Shown here piece by piece: positions 24,373 to 34,802 of a stretch of DNA of 64,000 nt. A program made the translations under genes and the position numbers. Source of the stretch: Caprella mutica (Eukaryota > Arthropoda > Malacostraca > Amphipoda > Caprellidae). A model generated the notes under the pieces. That model had not been told where the DNA came from. It did not search any database and saw only the letters and a program-made list of their open reading frames with translations. Each line of letters opens with the position of its first letter. Position 1 is the stretch's first letter. The stretch is from positions 51,245 to 115,244 of the forward strand of contig CANNZV010001118.1 of the NCBI GenBank assembly GCA_947561585.1. Reading direction: 5' to 3'.

Positions 24373-24830
24373 AACGTTTGCTTCGGCACCAAAGGCCATA
24401 TCGCTGACGTCAAATAAGTATTTAATACAAGGGACTCGAATAAGCAGTCAGAAAAGAAAGTGACTGAACGAAGTCACCTACCACCAGTTAGTAAAAAAGC
24501 TGCAGAAAAGCTACTCCATGAATGCAGTTTCTTACCAAGGAGTGTGCCGAAAAAAGGACACAAGTACCGGTGACTGCGTTCACGGAGAGAAGAGGAAAAT
24601 GAAGAGGTGATAGTAAATTAAGTCTACCTAAAGCAAGAATCTAAAACCTTGTAATTGAATAGCATATCCCTTGTGCTATCCTCTAAGATTACAAGTAGCC
24701 TAACATGGTAAAATTTAAACATTCATAATCCAAATTACAACAGTTTGGGGCACAAGGGACGTCACCCCCTTCTCTTTCATTCACCACAGACAGTTTCAGG
24801 ATAGAGGCCCTGGGGGCTGAATATATTTTA
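24373..24830 (-). repeat. Family D dispersed repeat, full-length copy
   Basis: Reverse complement of the copy at 39243-39715. Shared landmarks are ggcaccaaaggccatatcgc, gcagaaaagctactccatga, ccaaattacaacagtttggg and gacagtttcaggatagaggc. About 450 bp, no terminal inverted repeat that I can see and no intact ORF. Confidence 0.8.
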
Positions 24831-27262
24831 TATTTTTAATACCTACAGCATGCTTCAGTAGCGGCGTCAAAATCAGTTGCACATCTAAGGAGTTTAATAA
24901 GTAATTCAAAACATTGTATCACAAAATATCAGTATGTCATCAAATATAGATTCTTGGAATGTTCCACCATGATATTGACTGTTAGGTGTAATACTTTCTT
25001 ATAATAAATAATTAGCATGTTCAGTAAGAAACAGTAAGAATGTTAGTGATCTATGTACATAAATCACTAACAGGTTACTTGCCAACCATATTGGGTTATT
25101 TGGACTATACCTAGACAGAAAGTTATGGTGGGGCCTACACACTATAGAGGCTACTTCCTCACTCAAGGCACTACACTCACTATACAGGATTTTATTATTG
25201 AGGAGTTATACCATATATAAGACCATGCGTAATTTAAGAAATGAAATAATAAATAAATAAAATTATCATTGAACCTATATTGAAAATAAAAGCGCTATAG
25301 AAGTGACACTAATATTTCAGTTAAATATTTCAGATTGTTTTAGATCAAATTTAAAATATGAATTGTCAAAACCTAAAATAAGCAGAATAATCATGTGGTT
25401 ACTAAAAATCAAAATAATAAAAAGAGAAGATCATATGGAATCCATTTGAATACTGGTACGAATTATGGATTCAAATGACAGGTTTCGGACTAAAAATTTG
25501 ATCCGAGCCATCCAGAATATTCAGTGAAGCATTCAATTACGGACATTGCAGGCGGTTGTTACTATAGTCAGTTCTACACCACCCGCAATGAACATTCTAT
25601 ACCATTACCATTAAAATGAAACCTATCACGCCATTCACCAATCTATTCCCGAACTTCAACCAAACCAATCAGAGAATTAACTCCTCAAACCAATTCCTCT
25701 AGAGTATTTTAGCACCTATGTACCCTTGTAACAAGAGCCAGAATGCATTATTCAACACCTCCCTCCATCTTTCTATTAACTCCAAAGTTTCGGTATCAAT
25801 TGGATAATCTTCCAAATTGGTTTAGAAATTTTTGTGCTGACAGCACGATCAAGAGTCTTCGAAACAGACTAATTATAGAGGCAATTGAATTGCAATGGGA
25901 GGGGGGAGGGGCTAAATAATAGGATTCTCTAAAATCAAATTGAAGGTTTGGAGATGATTGCAAGTGGAAACCCACATTCTTTACCAATTTGAATGTACCA
26001 ACTTTAGACCATTTTTAGAATGTTCTTTCATAAAATTATAATATCATTGAAAAGAACTATACGTTCGAAATGGAACAAGGTACCGAAATCTGGAACTAAA
26101 ATCCTTACCTATAGAACATAAATAACAGTTCCAAATGGATCACATTTTAGCGGTTTGACATGAGCTTGTAAGGTTCCAAGCCCGAAAACCATAATCTATT
26201 ACACCCCTAAATGGCCGTTCTTACAAGCCACTAGTCAAAAAGCAGTGGAAGTTACAATCACCAGGCATAATACATCATAGTATAGCTTAAGTAACATCAT
26301 TTATCACTAGATCTATGAACGGGACGGGCCATTTTGTCCTTGCTAGATGTTGTCGTCTTATGACTAATGCTGTTCTGTAACAATCAGACGCTTGTAAGAT
26401 CTAAAGAGAGTGTTGTTGTAGAGATGCCAGACCACACAAGATCTAAACTATTGATTAATGATCCATAAGTACGGCACTCGATCATCGGTTGGGGATCGTG
26501 TCCTCCGACAATTTCTTGTCGTGTTGGAGCAAAATCATCCGCATTTTAAACGCTCTCTCACTAAACCGATTGCTATCAATTTCTATCTAAAGTTGCAGCG
26601 ATAGAAAATGGAGGATTTGTGTCTAATAGACAGGTAAAATAAAGATTTCATGGCATTATAGAAGAAAAAATAAGAAGCAAGGATTCGATCGGATGAAGAT
26701 CATTTGATATAATTATATCTAAGCGATCATGCGAAATTATATACTTCTGCTAATGTTAAGTATATACGCAAGCAATTTAGTTTCAATATATGTTCAACTT
26801 TATTGAAAAAAAAAATACTAAAAAACACCTTAAAATATCTCAGTAGCGAAAATGAAAGAATATTTCGTTTATTATATATTGACTTAGATTTTCATCATTC
26901 AATAAATATGCATAATAATATCATTATAATATTTATATTATGTTGGGCGTATCAATTCAACTGATATGGAACTATTGAGTTAAATCAAATAATATTTATC
27001 ATTGATATTTAGTACCTATATAATCGTACTGAATAAAGAAACTATAATAAATAAAAATAAATGAAAATTAGTGATCAATTTTAAATTATAATAAATAAAA
27101 TTGATTAGTGGTAAATACTAAGTTTATAAATTAAAATATATTGTTGAATAAAAATAAATAATGTTAATAAATTAGTTATTTAATTAATACCTATATATGG
27201 GATTTAAAATATATATATAGTGAAATTACTATATGGTGAATATATTTATATTTATTTCAATT
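24831..27262. other. Noncoding stretch with element fragments
   Basis: A family B left end (agaaagttatggtggggcc, about 25119-25137) runs into a family C-like fragment (cactatagaggctacttcct, about 25139-25215). A 63-codon frame at 25796-25987 on the - strand has no recognisable motif. The less AT-rich part at about 25440-26620 contains no exon I can support. Confidence 0.5.
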
Positions 27263-27471
27263 AGGGTAAGTTATGAATTATTGGTCAGTACTACATCTTC
27301 GGTTATATAAGAAAAAACTATATAAAAATTATTATTATTATTACACAGTGCTATCTAATACTTCTGAAAACCCGGGTATTAGATAGCACTGTGTAATAAT
27401 AATAATTTTTATATTGTTTTTTCTTATATGACCGAAGATGTAGTACTGACCGATAACTTAGAACTTACCCT
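27263..27471. mobile_element. Family A MITE, near-perfect 209-bp palindrome
   Basis: Left agggtaagttatgaattatt and right agaacttaccct pair along almost the whole length. The centre gggtattagatagcactgtg is matched by the reverse complement of cacagtgctatctaatac. Near-complete pairing implies a young copy, and any transcript would form a long hairpin. A stray family A end (agggtaagttccgagtta) lies at about 27571-27590. Confidence 0.88.
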
Positions 27472-27642
27472 AGTTGCTGATGGGTTTAGGTCTACAATGA
27501 AAATACTTTAATTGCAATTGCATATTTCAAACCGGTATATACCTATAGTAAGGCTAGGGGAACGATATACAGGGTAAGTTCCGAGTTAAATTAAAAAATA
27601 TTTATTAAAATAAATGTTAAATAAAAATTATTGAAAGAAAAT

Positions 27643-27866
27643 ACAACTTAAATGTTACAACAAAACATACAAACAACTTAAAAGTTACAACAAAACATAC
27701 AAACAACTTAAATGTTACAACAAAACATACAAACAACTTAAAAGTTACAACAAAACATACAAACAACTTAATAGTTACAACAAAACATACAAACAACTTA
27801 ATAGTTACAACAAAACATACAAACAACTTAATAGTTACAACAAAACATACAAACAACTTAAAAGTT
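27643..27866. repeat. 30-bp minisatellite, about 7.5 copies
   Basis: The unit starts acaacttaaaagttacaaca and continues aaacatacaa. Variation is mostly at one site (aaagt, aatgt, tagt). The 79-codon - strand frame is a repeat artefact. Confidence 0.95.
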
Positions 27867-28091
27867 CAACAGTTAAATAAAATCTAAATAATTAACTGTT
27901 ACTTTTAAATCTTATATTGGTGGTTGATTAAAAATGGCATAATTAATAGTTATAAAAAATAATTAATGATGAATACTGTATTGAACTAATTAATGACAGA
28001 TAGTTAATACTTAGTAACAATAACAATACCCATACAAATAATTATTTTAAATACTTTTTATAATTAATTTAATTTAAATGAATTTTTAAGT

Positions 28092-28232
28092 TGGGGAATG
28101 TCACAGTAGTGAGACACTCACAGTAGTCGGGAAATAGGCAAACCAATCAGACCCTTAGACAGTTCAGACCTACATGTCAACACCCACTTTCCCAGTACTG
28201 TGGGTGTCTTGGGTACTGTAACGTTTCCTTGC
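28092..28232. mobile_element. Family E inverted-repeat element
   Basis: ggggaatgtcacagtagtga and cacagtagtcgggaaa at the left pair with tttcccagtactgtgggtg and ggtactgtaacgtttcc at the right. A related copy is at 31142-31262. Confidence 0.6.
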
Positions 28233-28636
28233 CTATGATATTAATGAAATATGAAACTTAGTCAGCTTCTGTATGAATTAAAATAAAAATCATATATGTA
28301 GTAATTAATTTAATTAATAATTAAATTATTCCCATTTTCCCTAATTTCCATTTTTATACTTTTCAATAAATGTCATATTTAAAAAAGTCTATTTATTAGA
28401 AAATCACAAATTTGATATTTATTTAATTTTTCCTTTTAATTTCTCAGCTGCTTAACCACAGCACTAATTAGGTACTTACCTGTTCAGGTAGTCGATTACG
28501 ATCTACCTCACCTATACCAATCTAAACAAACCAGAGATGAGTGATGGGAAATAACCTGAAACGCGGAAATATATGGAAAACAAGCTATACAATACGTATA
28601 AATGATTTAATTTTGCAAGTTGAATTTATATATAAT

Positions 28637-28790
28637 AAAGCCATAGAAGATTGAGTGGGTCTTAATCTTCTATGGCCCTACCATAGACTTTTCTTCGGGT
28701 TTGAACTAGAGTAAAATATGTATGATAAAAAAAATAAGGTGGGGATATTAAAGATTCTTCTCCTATTGAAGAATCTCCCATAAATCGGTC
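28637..28790. mobile_element. Two family B copies
   Basis: 28637-28700 has agccatagaagattgagtg paired with aatcttctatggccctacca. 28736-28790 is a second, shorter and diverged copy (aggtggggatattaaagatt, then attgaagaatctccca). Confidence 0.7.
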
Positions 28791-29763
28791 ATTATTGATT
28801 TTCCGCATTAAAATTTCCTACAATCTTCTAATAAAAATTTTAAATGACGAAATTGTAAAATCTATTTTTTTTTTTCATCATCCAAATATTGATCAATATT
28901 TTATTCATATTTATCTAAACACAACTTAATTATATAATATTAAATCTATCATTAGTATATATCTTATAGCAGCATATATATTAGTTAGATATCAGTGGAA
29001 TATAATATGCAGCTATAAACGTATACTTCCATATATTAGTATTAGTAATATAACAAAACAATTCTCAAATGGTACATTAAATAGGTATGGGTGAGGAAAT
29101 CATTATTATCTTTATATGAACATATTTAAATATTAACATCAATATATATCTATATAAGGACCGAAACATATTTAGCATCAAGATATCCTTCGGTAAAATA
29201 TATACATGTGCGAATTTAATATACCTATATAGTATATACAGTATATTATACAGTATATACTGCACAAGAAATATTGTTTTATTAAACTCCATTATTTCAG
29301 AAAAAATTTTATTTAATATTTTATTGTTTATTTAGGTAATTAATTATTTCAAAACAGTTCCTAAGGCATATGAAAAATCAAAAAAAATTAATTTGTTGAA
29401 TTTTCAACGAAATTTTAAAGGAATATATTAATATCTATGATTTACATACACTATTTTACATACCAATCCTTCACCGCGAAATCATGCAACTGTACCTACG
29501 TCCAGTGTAGCAATCAATTTCAAATCATGTAATAACAAGTGACTTGAATTTAAAACATCAAAGCATACAATCATTGAATTGCTCGCACCTACGTCTGACA
29601 TTAAATTATATCCATTTATCATGCTATAACATTCCGTGTCAATTGAATAAAAAGCTCCTCGCAGACATCGACTCTCTTTCAATGCACTGTACCTACCTAC
29701 TATCTAGCTGATTATTATGCACAATATGAATCTTGGAATCATTTTCGCGTCTCTTAAGTGTGC
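28791..29763. other. Upstream flank of lab
   Basis: AT-rich to about 29460, then less biased sequence to the promoter. No TE was recognised in 29460-29760, so this may be proximal regulatory sequence; that is inference. Confidence 0.45.
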
Positions 29764-30063
29764 TCATAGAAAATTGACTCGATAGATATAATGTACAAGA
29801 GAGCTGTATTCAAAAGTTATTTTAATTTTTGCGGAGTGCGATAGCGCTAAGAAATATGGTGAAATTACGGCGATATTAAGGCGGAGTCTACGCGTCCATT
29901 GGTTGGAGTCGGCAATGGAGCTGTCAGTGTGAGGTGCGGGGGCGGGGCGTTCTTTGGTCACGCCATGGTGGAGACTAGTCCGAAACAGTCGGGAGGGAGC
30001 GAGGGGAAGCGAGAACGGGCGTCGATGCGAATGAACTGCTAGTATTGGGAGTGGCGCGTCCGA
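29764..30063 (+). promoter_or_regulatory. lab: Putative lab promoter and 5' UTR
   Basis: Composition turns G+C-rich immediately before the lab start. Visible elements: CCATTGG (reverse CCAAT) at 29896-29902, an arthropod initiator-like TCAGT at 29924-29928, and a GC box GGGGGCGGGGCG at 29938-29949. No TATA box is evident at the expected distance. If transcription starts near 29926 the 5' UTR is about 138 nt. The true start site is not determinable from sequence alone, and a spliced 5' UTR cannot be excluded. Confidence 0.5.
29965..30042 (+). CDS. Upstream ORF in the lab 5' leader (25 codons)
   Basis: An ATG in good context (cgccATGg) opens a 25-codon frame that ends in TAG at 30040-30042, 21 bases before the lab ATG. 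Two further in-frame ATGs near its end (from 30025 and 30031) would give 5- and 3-codon versions. It shares the reading phase of lab but is separated by the stop. If the leader begins upstream of 29965, this uORF would be expected to limit initiation at lab. It is a prediction, not evidence of a functional peptide. Confidence 0.35.
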   Translation: MVETSPKQSGGSEGKRERASMRMNC

Positions 30064-30565
30064 ATGAACAAGGACATGGTGTACGGTGTGTGTAACAGCG
30101 AGGCAGGCTACCATCAGCCTTATCCTCCTTCGTCAGCAGATCTGCATCAGTATTATGCACATTGTCAGACGTATGACCAGCCCCAGGCGTACCTGGCGGC
30201 GACGGATGCCCATCAACAGCGAGCCCAGCAAACCGCGGCGGTGCTGACCGATGTCCCTCCATCTTACACGAGTCTGGAGGATTATGGGGCTTATCAGCAG
30301 CACATGGGCCAGCAGGCTGCTGCAGCCCAGGCTTATGATTATAGTCAGACAACAAACCCCTGTTCGGCCAGTCCTTATGCTGGCTACTTGGACCCGGCAG
30401 CACAGTACAGACATGTTAGTATGGGTCTCTACCCCCATCACGATGCCGTGAGGGAGTGTGGAATGGCAATGATGGGGAATGTGCCCCCTCTACCCCATCA
30501 ACAACCCGCTCAGAATGTCCCAACTTACAAATGGATGCAAGTGAAGAGAAATGTCCCAAAACCAG
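30064..30565 (+). CDS. lab: labial (Hox1) coding exon 1
   Basis: Encodes residues 1-167 plus the first base of codon 168 of the Hox1-class homeodomain transcription factor Labial, which in arthropods specifies the intercalary (tritocerebral) head segment and parts of the midgut. The exon is rich in Tyr, Gln, Ala and Pro. Near its end is the PBC-interaction hexapeptide in the context TYKWMQVKRNVPKP (YKWM at 155-158), which is diagnostic of Hox1 proteins and contacts Extradenticle/Pbx. It ends ccag|gtaag, a consensus phase-1 donor at 30566. The ATG at 30064 is the first in this frame after the upstream TAG at 30040-30042. The N-terminus MNKDMVYGVC is what I see; I cannot verify it against orthologues. 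Reading through the donor adds only 12 codons before a stop, which supports splicing. Confidence 0.93.
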
Positions 30566-30884
30566 GTAAGATTTTGTGCTTCAGCCATCTTGTAAATGGC
30601 TGAATTTTCAGGTTAATTTTGTGCTAAAGTGACAATTAGTGAAGTGTTAATTTCAGTGATAAAAGTGATAGTAACAGTGAGAATTCAATGGAACTGTGAT
30701 TACCTTCTGATTGTTGTTACTGCAGAGAAATTGTCTAGAAAGTTATCTTGGATTCAAAATTTAGAGTTTGTTTTTAAATCCATCAACTTTCAGTTATATC
30801 CATAATAATTTGTCTTAATAAGTGATAAAAAACTATTAACGAAAGCTTAAGTTTTCTTAACTATTACATATCAATTACCCAGAG

Positions 30885-30966
30885 ATAAAAAATTATGCCG
30901 GGCCTAACTACAATTATACAAAAAGATAACCTACTTAATCTTCTATGGCCCCACCATAGGATTTTT
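30885..30966. mobile_element. Family B copy
   Basis: Right arm aatcttctatggccccacca is intact. The left arm (atgccgggcctaac) is strongly diverged. Confidence 0.6.
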
Positions 30967-31141
30967 TCATATGTTCATTTTAAAATATTATATTAAAATA
31001 TCCTTTGAGTTTCCAGTGTGTTTATAAAAAAATTTAGTATGTATTAAATTGAGAAAAATATTTAATCATCAAAAAAGAATATAACTTTAATTGTGAATCT
31101 ATAAGTACTTTTTTATCTATTTTTTTATTTCAATATTAGCT

Positions 31142-31262
31142 TAGGGGAATGTTGAGGTACTCAGACTCTCACAGTACTCGGAAAGTTACCGTCAACATAG
31201 GTTAAGAACCATACACACTTTGAAAGAACTGTAAGTGTCATAGTAAAGCGATGTCTCTTACA
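31142..31262. mobile_element. Family E copy
   Basis: ggggaatgttgaggtactca and ctcacagtactcggaaagtt at the left pair imperfectly with gaactgtaagtgtcatag at the right. Confidence 0.5.
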
Positions 31263-31320
31263 CTAGAATCCAATTTTTTGCGGGAGTCCAGAATTTTTAT
31301 TTAAGTTGCCCACTAATGGC

Positions 31321-31401
31321 AGAAAGTTATGGTGGGGCCATATATGATTAAGAGAATATTTCTATTAATCTTCTATGGCCGCATCATAACTTTCTCCCTT
31401 A
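31321..31401. mobile_element. Family B copy, both ends intact
   Basis: agaaagttatggtggggcca and gattaagag at the left mirror aatcttctatggccgcatca and aactttct at the right. Confidence 0.85.
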
Positions 31402-31468
31402 GCATGTAATACGCTGCAATATTAGTTCTATTCATTTTTTGTAGAAAGGATGAGTGGGTCTCTTAATT

Positions 31469-31644
31469 AATTTAAAGATTACACTAGAATTAGTTACCTT
31501 TGAAGTGTAATCTTAATTCTGGAGTTGTCGTCGACAAACCGTGCTTTGATCTTCAAACGCTCAAATTGGGCCGCCCGTTGTTTCTGATAAGAAAAAGAAC
31601 ATAGGTGAACAGGTGAATCTCTGTGTATGCTACTTCAGTAATCT
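31469..31644. repeat. DIRS 3' terminal repeat (left end on + strand)
   Basis: 31529-31644 is a 116-bp inverted match to 36409-36524 at the other end. 31473-31528 is unique to this terminus apart from its complement in the ICR (31692-31763). A 47-bp spacer (31645-31691) separates it from the ICR. Confidence 0.92.
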
Positions 31645-31691
31645 GAGGGTCTAGGGTTTGATTTGGGAGGTGGGAAGGGAATTAAACTAAT

Positions 31692-31797
31692 GGTTTGTCG
31701 ACGACAACTCCAGAATTAAGATTACACTTCAAAGGTAACTAATTCTAGTGTAATCTTTAAATTCTGTAGCTATTTCGTCGACAAACCGTGCTTCGAT
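31692..31797. repeat. DIRS internal complementary region (ICR)
   Basis: 31692-31763 is the reverse complement of the left terminus starting at 31469 (ggtttgtcgacgacaactcc ... tgtaatctttaaatt). 31760-31797 is complementary to the extreme right terminus (aattctgtagctatttcgtc, then gacaaaccgtgctt). The two complements overlap in the shared AATT, so the ICR spells the head-to-tail junction expected of a circular intermediate. Confidence 0.92.
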
Positions 31798-31919
31798 TCC
31801 AGAGATAGAAATCAAACTCTATTAACATAGCTACTGAAATTAAGATTTTAAACAATAACATCCTAAAAAAAAAATACCACCAGTATTTAAAAATATCCAC
31901 TTTTAAGAAGTTGATATTC

Positions 31920-34802
31920 TTACCCTCTACTAAAGTGATCTAAGATTATTTTGCCCACAGGAGAGTCATTTTCAGGTGCCAGATAGTGTTTCCTGAATGT
32001 CTCAGTATTTGTCCATGATCCGGCAGAGACAATCTGGTTTATGTTGGCACCAAGTTGATAAGCATTTGATAGGGAAGCACCTCTAAATGAGTGGCCAGTA
32101 AACTGATCAGTATCAATACCTGCCATCTTTAAAGTGGTTTTCAACCAACGAGCTAAAGTCTGCCGGGTAACTGCTCTCTTAGTAGCCCATGATAAGAAGA
32201 GCTGAGTTGGTTTTGTCTTTCCCTCTTTCACAGACTTGGCTCTTATGCCCAAAGTGCGATTCATATAACTTAAGACATAGTCACACACATTGAGAGAGGG
32301 AATATCACATGAATGACAATTTATGACTTTTGGTTTTAGTACTCTCTTAGTAGTCTTTAGTCTGTCAAATATGACGAATTGTAAGCAGTCTTCTGCAAAA
32401 GTAGTTTTCTCAATATCCATCAGGTGGATAGTCTGCCCTCTGTCTGAGGAGGTGAGTGCTACTAAGGCAAGAGTCTTCAAAGTCAGGGACTTGAGAGAAA
32501 GATCAGAGGCAGGATGCAATTCAGAGAGATAATTAAGCAGGCTCTTTACAGGCCAATATGTAAAATACTTTGATTTTAATGGTCTTTCTTTATAGAAGAA
32601 TCTGAATAACCTTGCAATGGTTTCATCATCTTTAATTTTTAACTCATAACACAAAAAGAAACTTAAAGCACTCCGTGCACAATTTAATGAGCTACTACTA
32701 GCTCCATTGTTAAATAAATGTAACAAAAATTCACAAATTAAATTCACAGTAATGATACTGTTAAACCCTTTTTTTTCTAACAAACATATAAAATTTTCTC
32801 CAGTCTTTCCCATAGGAAAGGAGAGTAGACTTGGAGATACTCTTGAGGAGACAATTTGAGGTTTCCTCAGAAATTCCTCTGCTAAGGCAAGATTGCCTGT
32901 AATGCTCCAGGCCATCAAGTTGAATTGATGTCTCGTTGGAAGATGGCCTTCAAGGAAATTGCGTGGAATGAAAATGGGGGAATCTATTAGCATAGACAAA
33001 ATAACAGGTAAAGAAGCAAGGCCAGGCCAAGCAGGTGTTATCAAAAGGGCATTACTAACTTCATCTTTTACAATTTTTTGAACACATTTAGAGATTAAGT
33101 TAATAGGAGGAAATAAATAAATATTATTTAACCATTTGACAGAGAAAGCATTGATGAATACTGAGTAAGGATCAAATCTCCAGGAGGCATATTTGGACAA
33201 TTTTGCATTTGTTCTTGAGGCAAACAAGTCTATTTCAGGAAGGAAAGCAATTCTATTAATAATGGTCTTAAAGGCATCTGAATTCAAGCTATATTCATGA
33301 GAAAAAGTAGAGAATCTAGAAAATTTATCAGCAATGGTATTTTCAGTTCCTGGTATATGAATAGCTTCACATGAAATATTATTCTCAATTAAAATAGACC
33401 AAATCTCTAAAGCAAGTTGGCAAAGGGGTTTTGAATGGGTTCCACCCTTCTTATTAATAAATGATACAGATGTGAAATTATCAGAGCAAATTTGAAGGAC
33501 TCTATTTTTGAGAAAAGGAAGAAAAGATAGGATACATAGTTTTATGGCTTTCAACTCTAAAAAATTAATATGATGCTGTTTCTCATCTATACACCAAGTG
33601 CCAGAGACATTTTCACCAGAAGAGATGAAACCACCCCAACCAGAAAGAGAAGCATCTGAGAAAAGAGTTATTTCAGGAGAAAGTTTATGAATTGGAGCTG
33701 ATGGCACAGAAGATTCAAAATCTTTCCACCAGATCAGTTCAGCTTTAGAAGATTGATCAATAGTGATCTGCAAGTCCCAACAGTTAGAGGTTTTAATATA
33801 CTGATTGAGGAGAAATTGAAGGTTTCTAAAGTGTAATGGAGCATGAGGGAAGGCTGGGCAAAAACTATTGATCAATCCAATGAAAGATGATAAGTCTCTA
33901 AGAGTTGATTTATTTTGAATTAAGGAATTGGCTAATTTATTGGCTTTATCTAATTTCTCCTTTGGAAGGGAAAGTTTCATCACATCTGTGTTCCAAATAA
34001 AACCTAAATGTTTGATTTCCTGTGAAGGAACAAGACTGGATTTCTTGTAATTAGGGTGAAACCCAAGACTCAGAAGTAGTTTTAATGTCTGATGGACTTG
34101 AAATTCTAACTTACTGAAAGAAGAGGCACAAATAAATATATCATCTAGATATGCAAGAATTTTGATTCCTTGATTTCTTAGAAAATTAATAACCGGTTTG
34201 AGAACTTTAGTGAAAATTCTAGGAGATGATTTCATGCCAAATGGCAGAACATTGAATTGATATCTTTGAGAATCATGTTCAAAGCAAAGAAATTTTTTAC
34301 TATTGTCATGTATAGGAACTGAAAAGAATGCATCAGTAAGGTCTATTGAAGCCATATAATCCCCTGGAGATAAGATATCTTTAATGGTATCGTGAGTGTC
34401 CATTTTGAAATGGACATCAGTAATTTGCTTATTTATTTGAGACAAATCTATTATCATTCGATTATTACCGTTAGCTTTTTTGACTGTGAAAACTCTAGAA
34501 AGTAACTGAGAAGGACAGGGATTAACTTTTGAAATTGCTTTAGAGAGTAAATGTTTCTCTATTTCATATTTGAGGGATGAAATTTTTTCATCTGACTTAG
34601 GATTAGAAATAGCTGGATCTGGTAGAACAGGATTGTCTGTGAATTGAATTTTGTATCCATCTCTGATAATGTTAAGGATGAAACTATTGCAAGTGATATT
34701 AGACCAATTCTGTAAATACCTGGAAATGTTTCCGGCTCTCTTAATTTGAGAAGCCTCTTCCCCTTCTGCGGAAGGAGGGCTTTCCTCCTCTAGAGGAACC
34801 AT
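31920..34802 (-). CDS. DIRS ORF2: reverse transcriptase, RNase H, tyrosine recombinase
   Basis: A 960-residue polyprotein. Reverse transcriptase spans roughly residues 60-290, with the first catalytic Asp in ASIDLTDAF (D154) and the YLDD box at 218-221. RNase H spans roughly 375-500, with acidic residues D383 (LFSDAS), E416 (FLELKAI), D441 (CSDN) and D492 (IADKFSR). Residues about 520-610 (EIDLFASRTNAKL ... YLFPP) match the segment between RNase H and recombinase in DIRS elements that has been related to Dam-type methyltransferases; I regard that label as tentative. The tyrosine recombinase occupies about 640-955, with R788, HSFR (H904, R907), W930 and Y940 all present. It replaces the DDE integrase of LTR elements. 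The start overlaps ORF1 by 62 bp in another frame. In many DIRS elements RT and YR are in separate overlapping frames; here they are one frame. Confidence 0.93.
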   Translation of the reverse strand: MVPLEEESPPSAEGEEASQIKRAGNISRYLQNWSNITCNSFILNIIRDGYKIQFTDNPVLPDPAISNPKSDEKISSLKYEIEKHLLSKAISKVNPCPSQLLSRVFTVKKANGNNRMIIDLSQINKQITDVHFKMDTHDTIKDILSPGDYMASIDLTDAFFSVPIHDNSKKFLCFEHDSQRYQFNVLPFGMKSSPRIFTKVLKPVINFLRNQGIKILAYLDDIFICASSFSKLEFQVHQTLKLLLSLGFHPNYKKSSLVPSQEIKHLGFIWNTDVMKLSLPKEKLDKANKLANSLIQNKSTLRDLSSFIGLINSFCPAFPHAPLHFRNLQFLLNQYIKTSNCWDLQITIDQSSKAELIWWKDFESSVPSAPIHKLSPEITLFSDASLSGWGGFISSGENVSGTWCIDEKQHHINFLELKAIKLCILSFLPFLKNRVLQICSDNFTSVSFINKKGGTHSKPLCQLALEIWSILIENNISCEAIHIPGTENTIADKFSRFSTFSHEYSLNSDAFKTIINRIAFLPEIDLFASRTNAKLSKYASWRFDPYSVFINAFSVKWLNNIYLFPPINLISKCVQKIVKDEVSNALLITPAWPGLASLPVILSMLIDSPIFIPRNFLEGHLPTRHQFNLMAWSITGNLALAEEFLRKPQIVSSRVSPSLLSFPMGKTGENFICLLEKKGFNSIITVNLICEFLLHLFNNGASSSSLNCARSALSFFLCYELKIKDDETIARLFRFFYKERPLKSKYFTYWPVKSLLNYLSELHPASDLSLKSLTLKTLALVALTSSDRGQTIHLMDIEKTTFAEDCLQFVIFDRLKTTKRVLKPKVINCHSCDIPSLNVCDYVLSYMNRTLGIRAKSVKEGKTKPTQLFLSWATKRAVTRQTLARWLKTTLKMAGIDTDQFTGHSFRGASLSNAYQLGANINQIVSAGSWTNTETFRKHYLAPENDSPVGKIILDHFSRG

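Noticed and set aside
29764..30451. Several frames overlapping lab exon 1 and promoter on both strands
   Set aside because: Shadows of a GC-rich coding region; the lab frame has recognised motifs and the others have none.
30566..30603. Unspliced 179-codon version of lab exon 1
   Set aside because: It would lack the homeodomain, and the donor ccag|gtaag is consensus with matching phase downstream.
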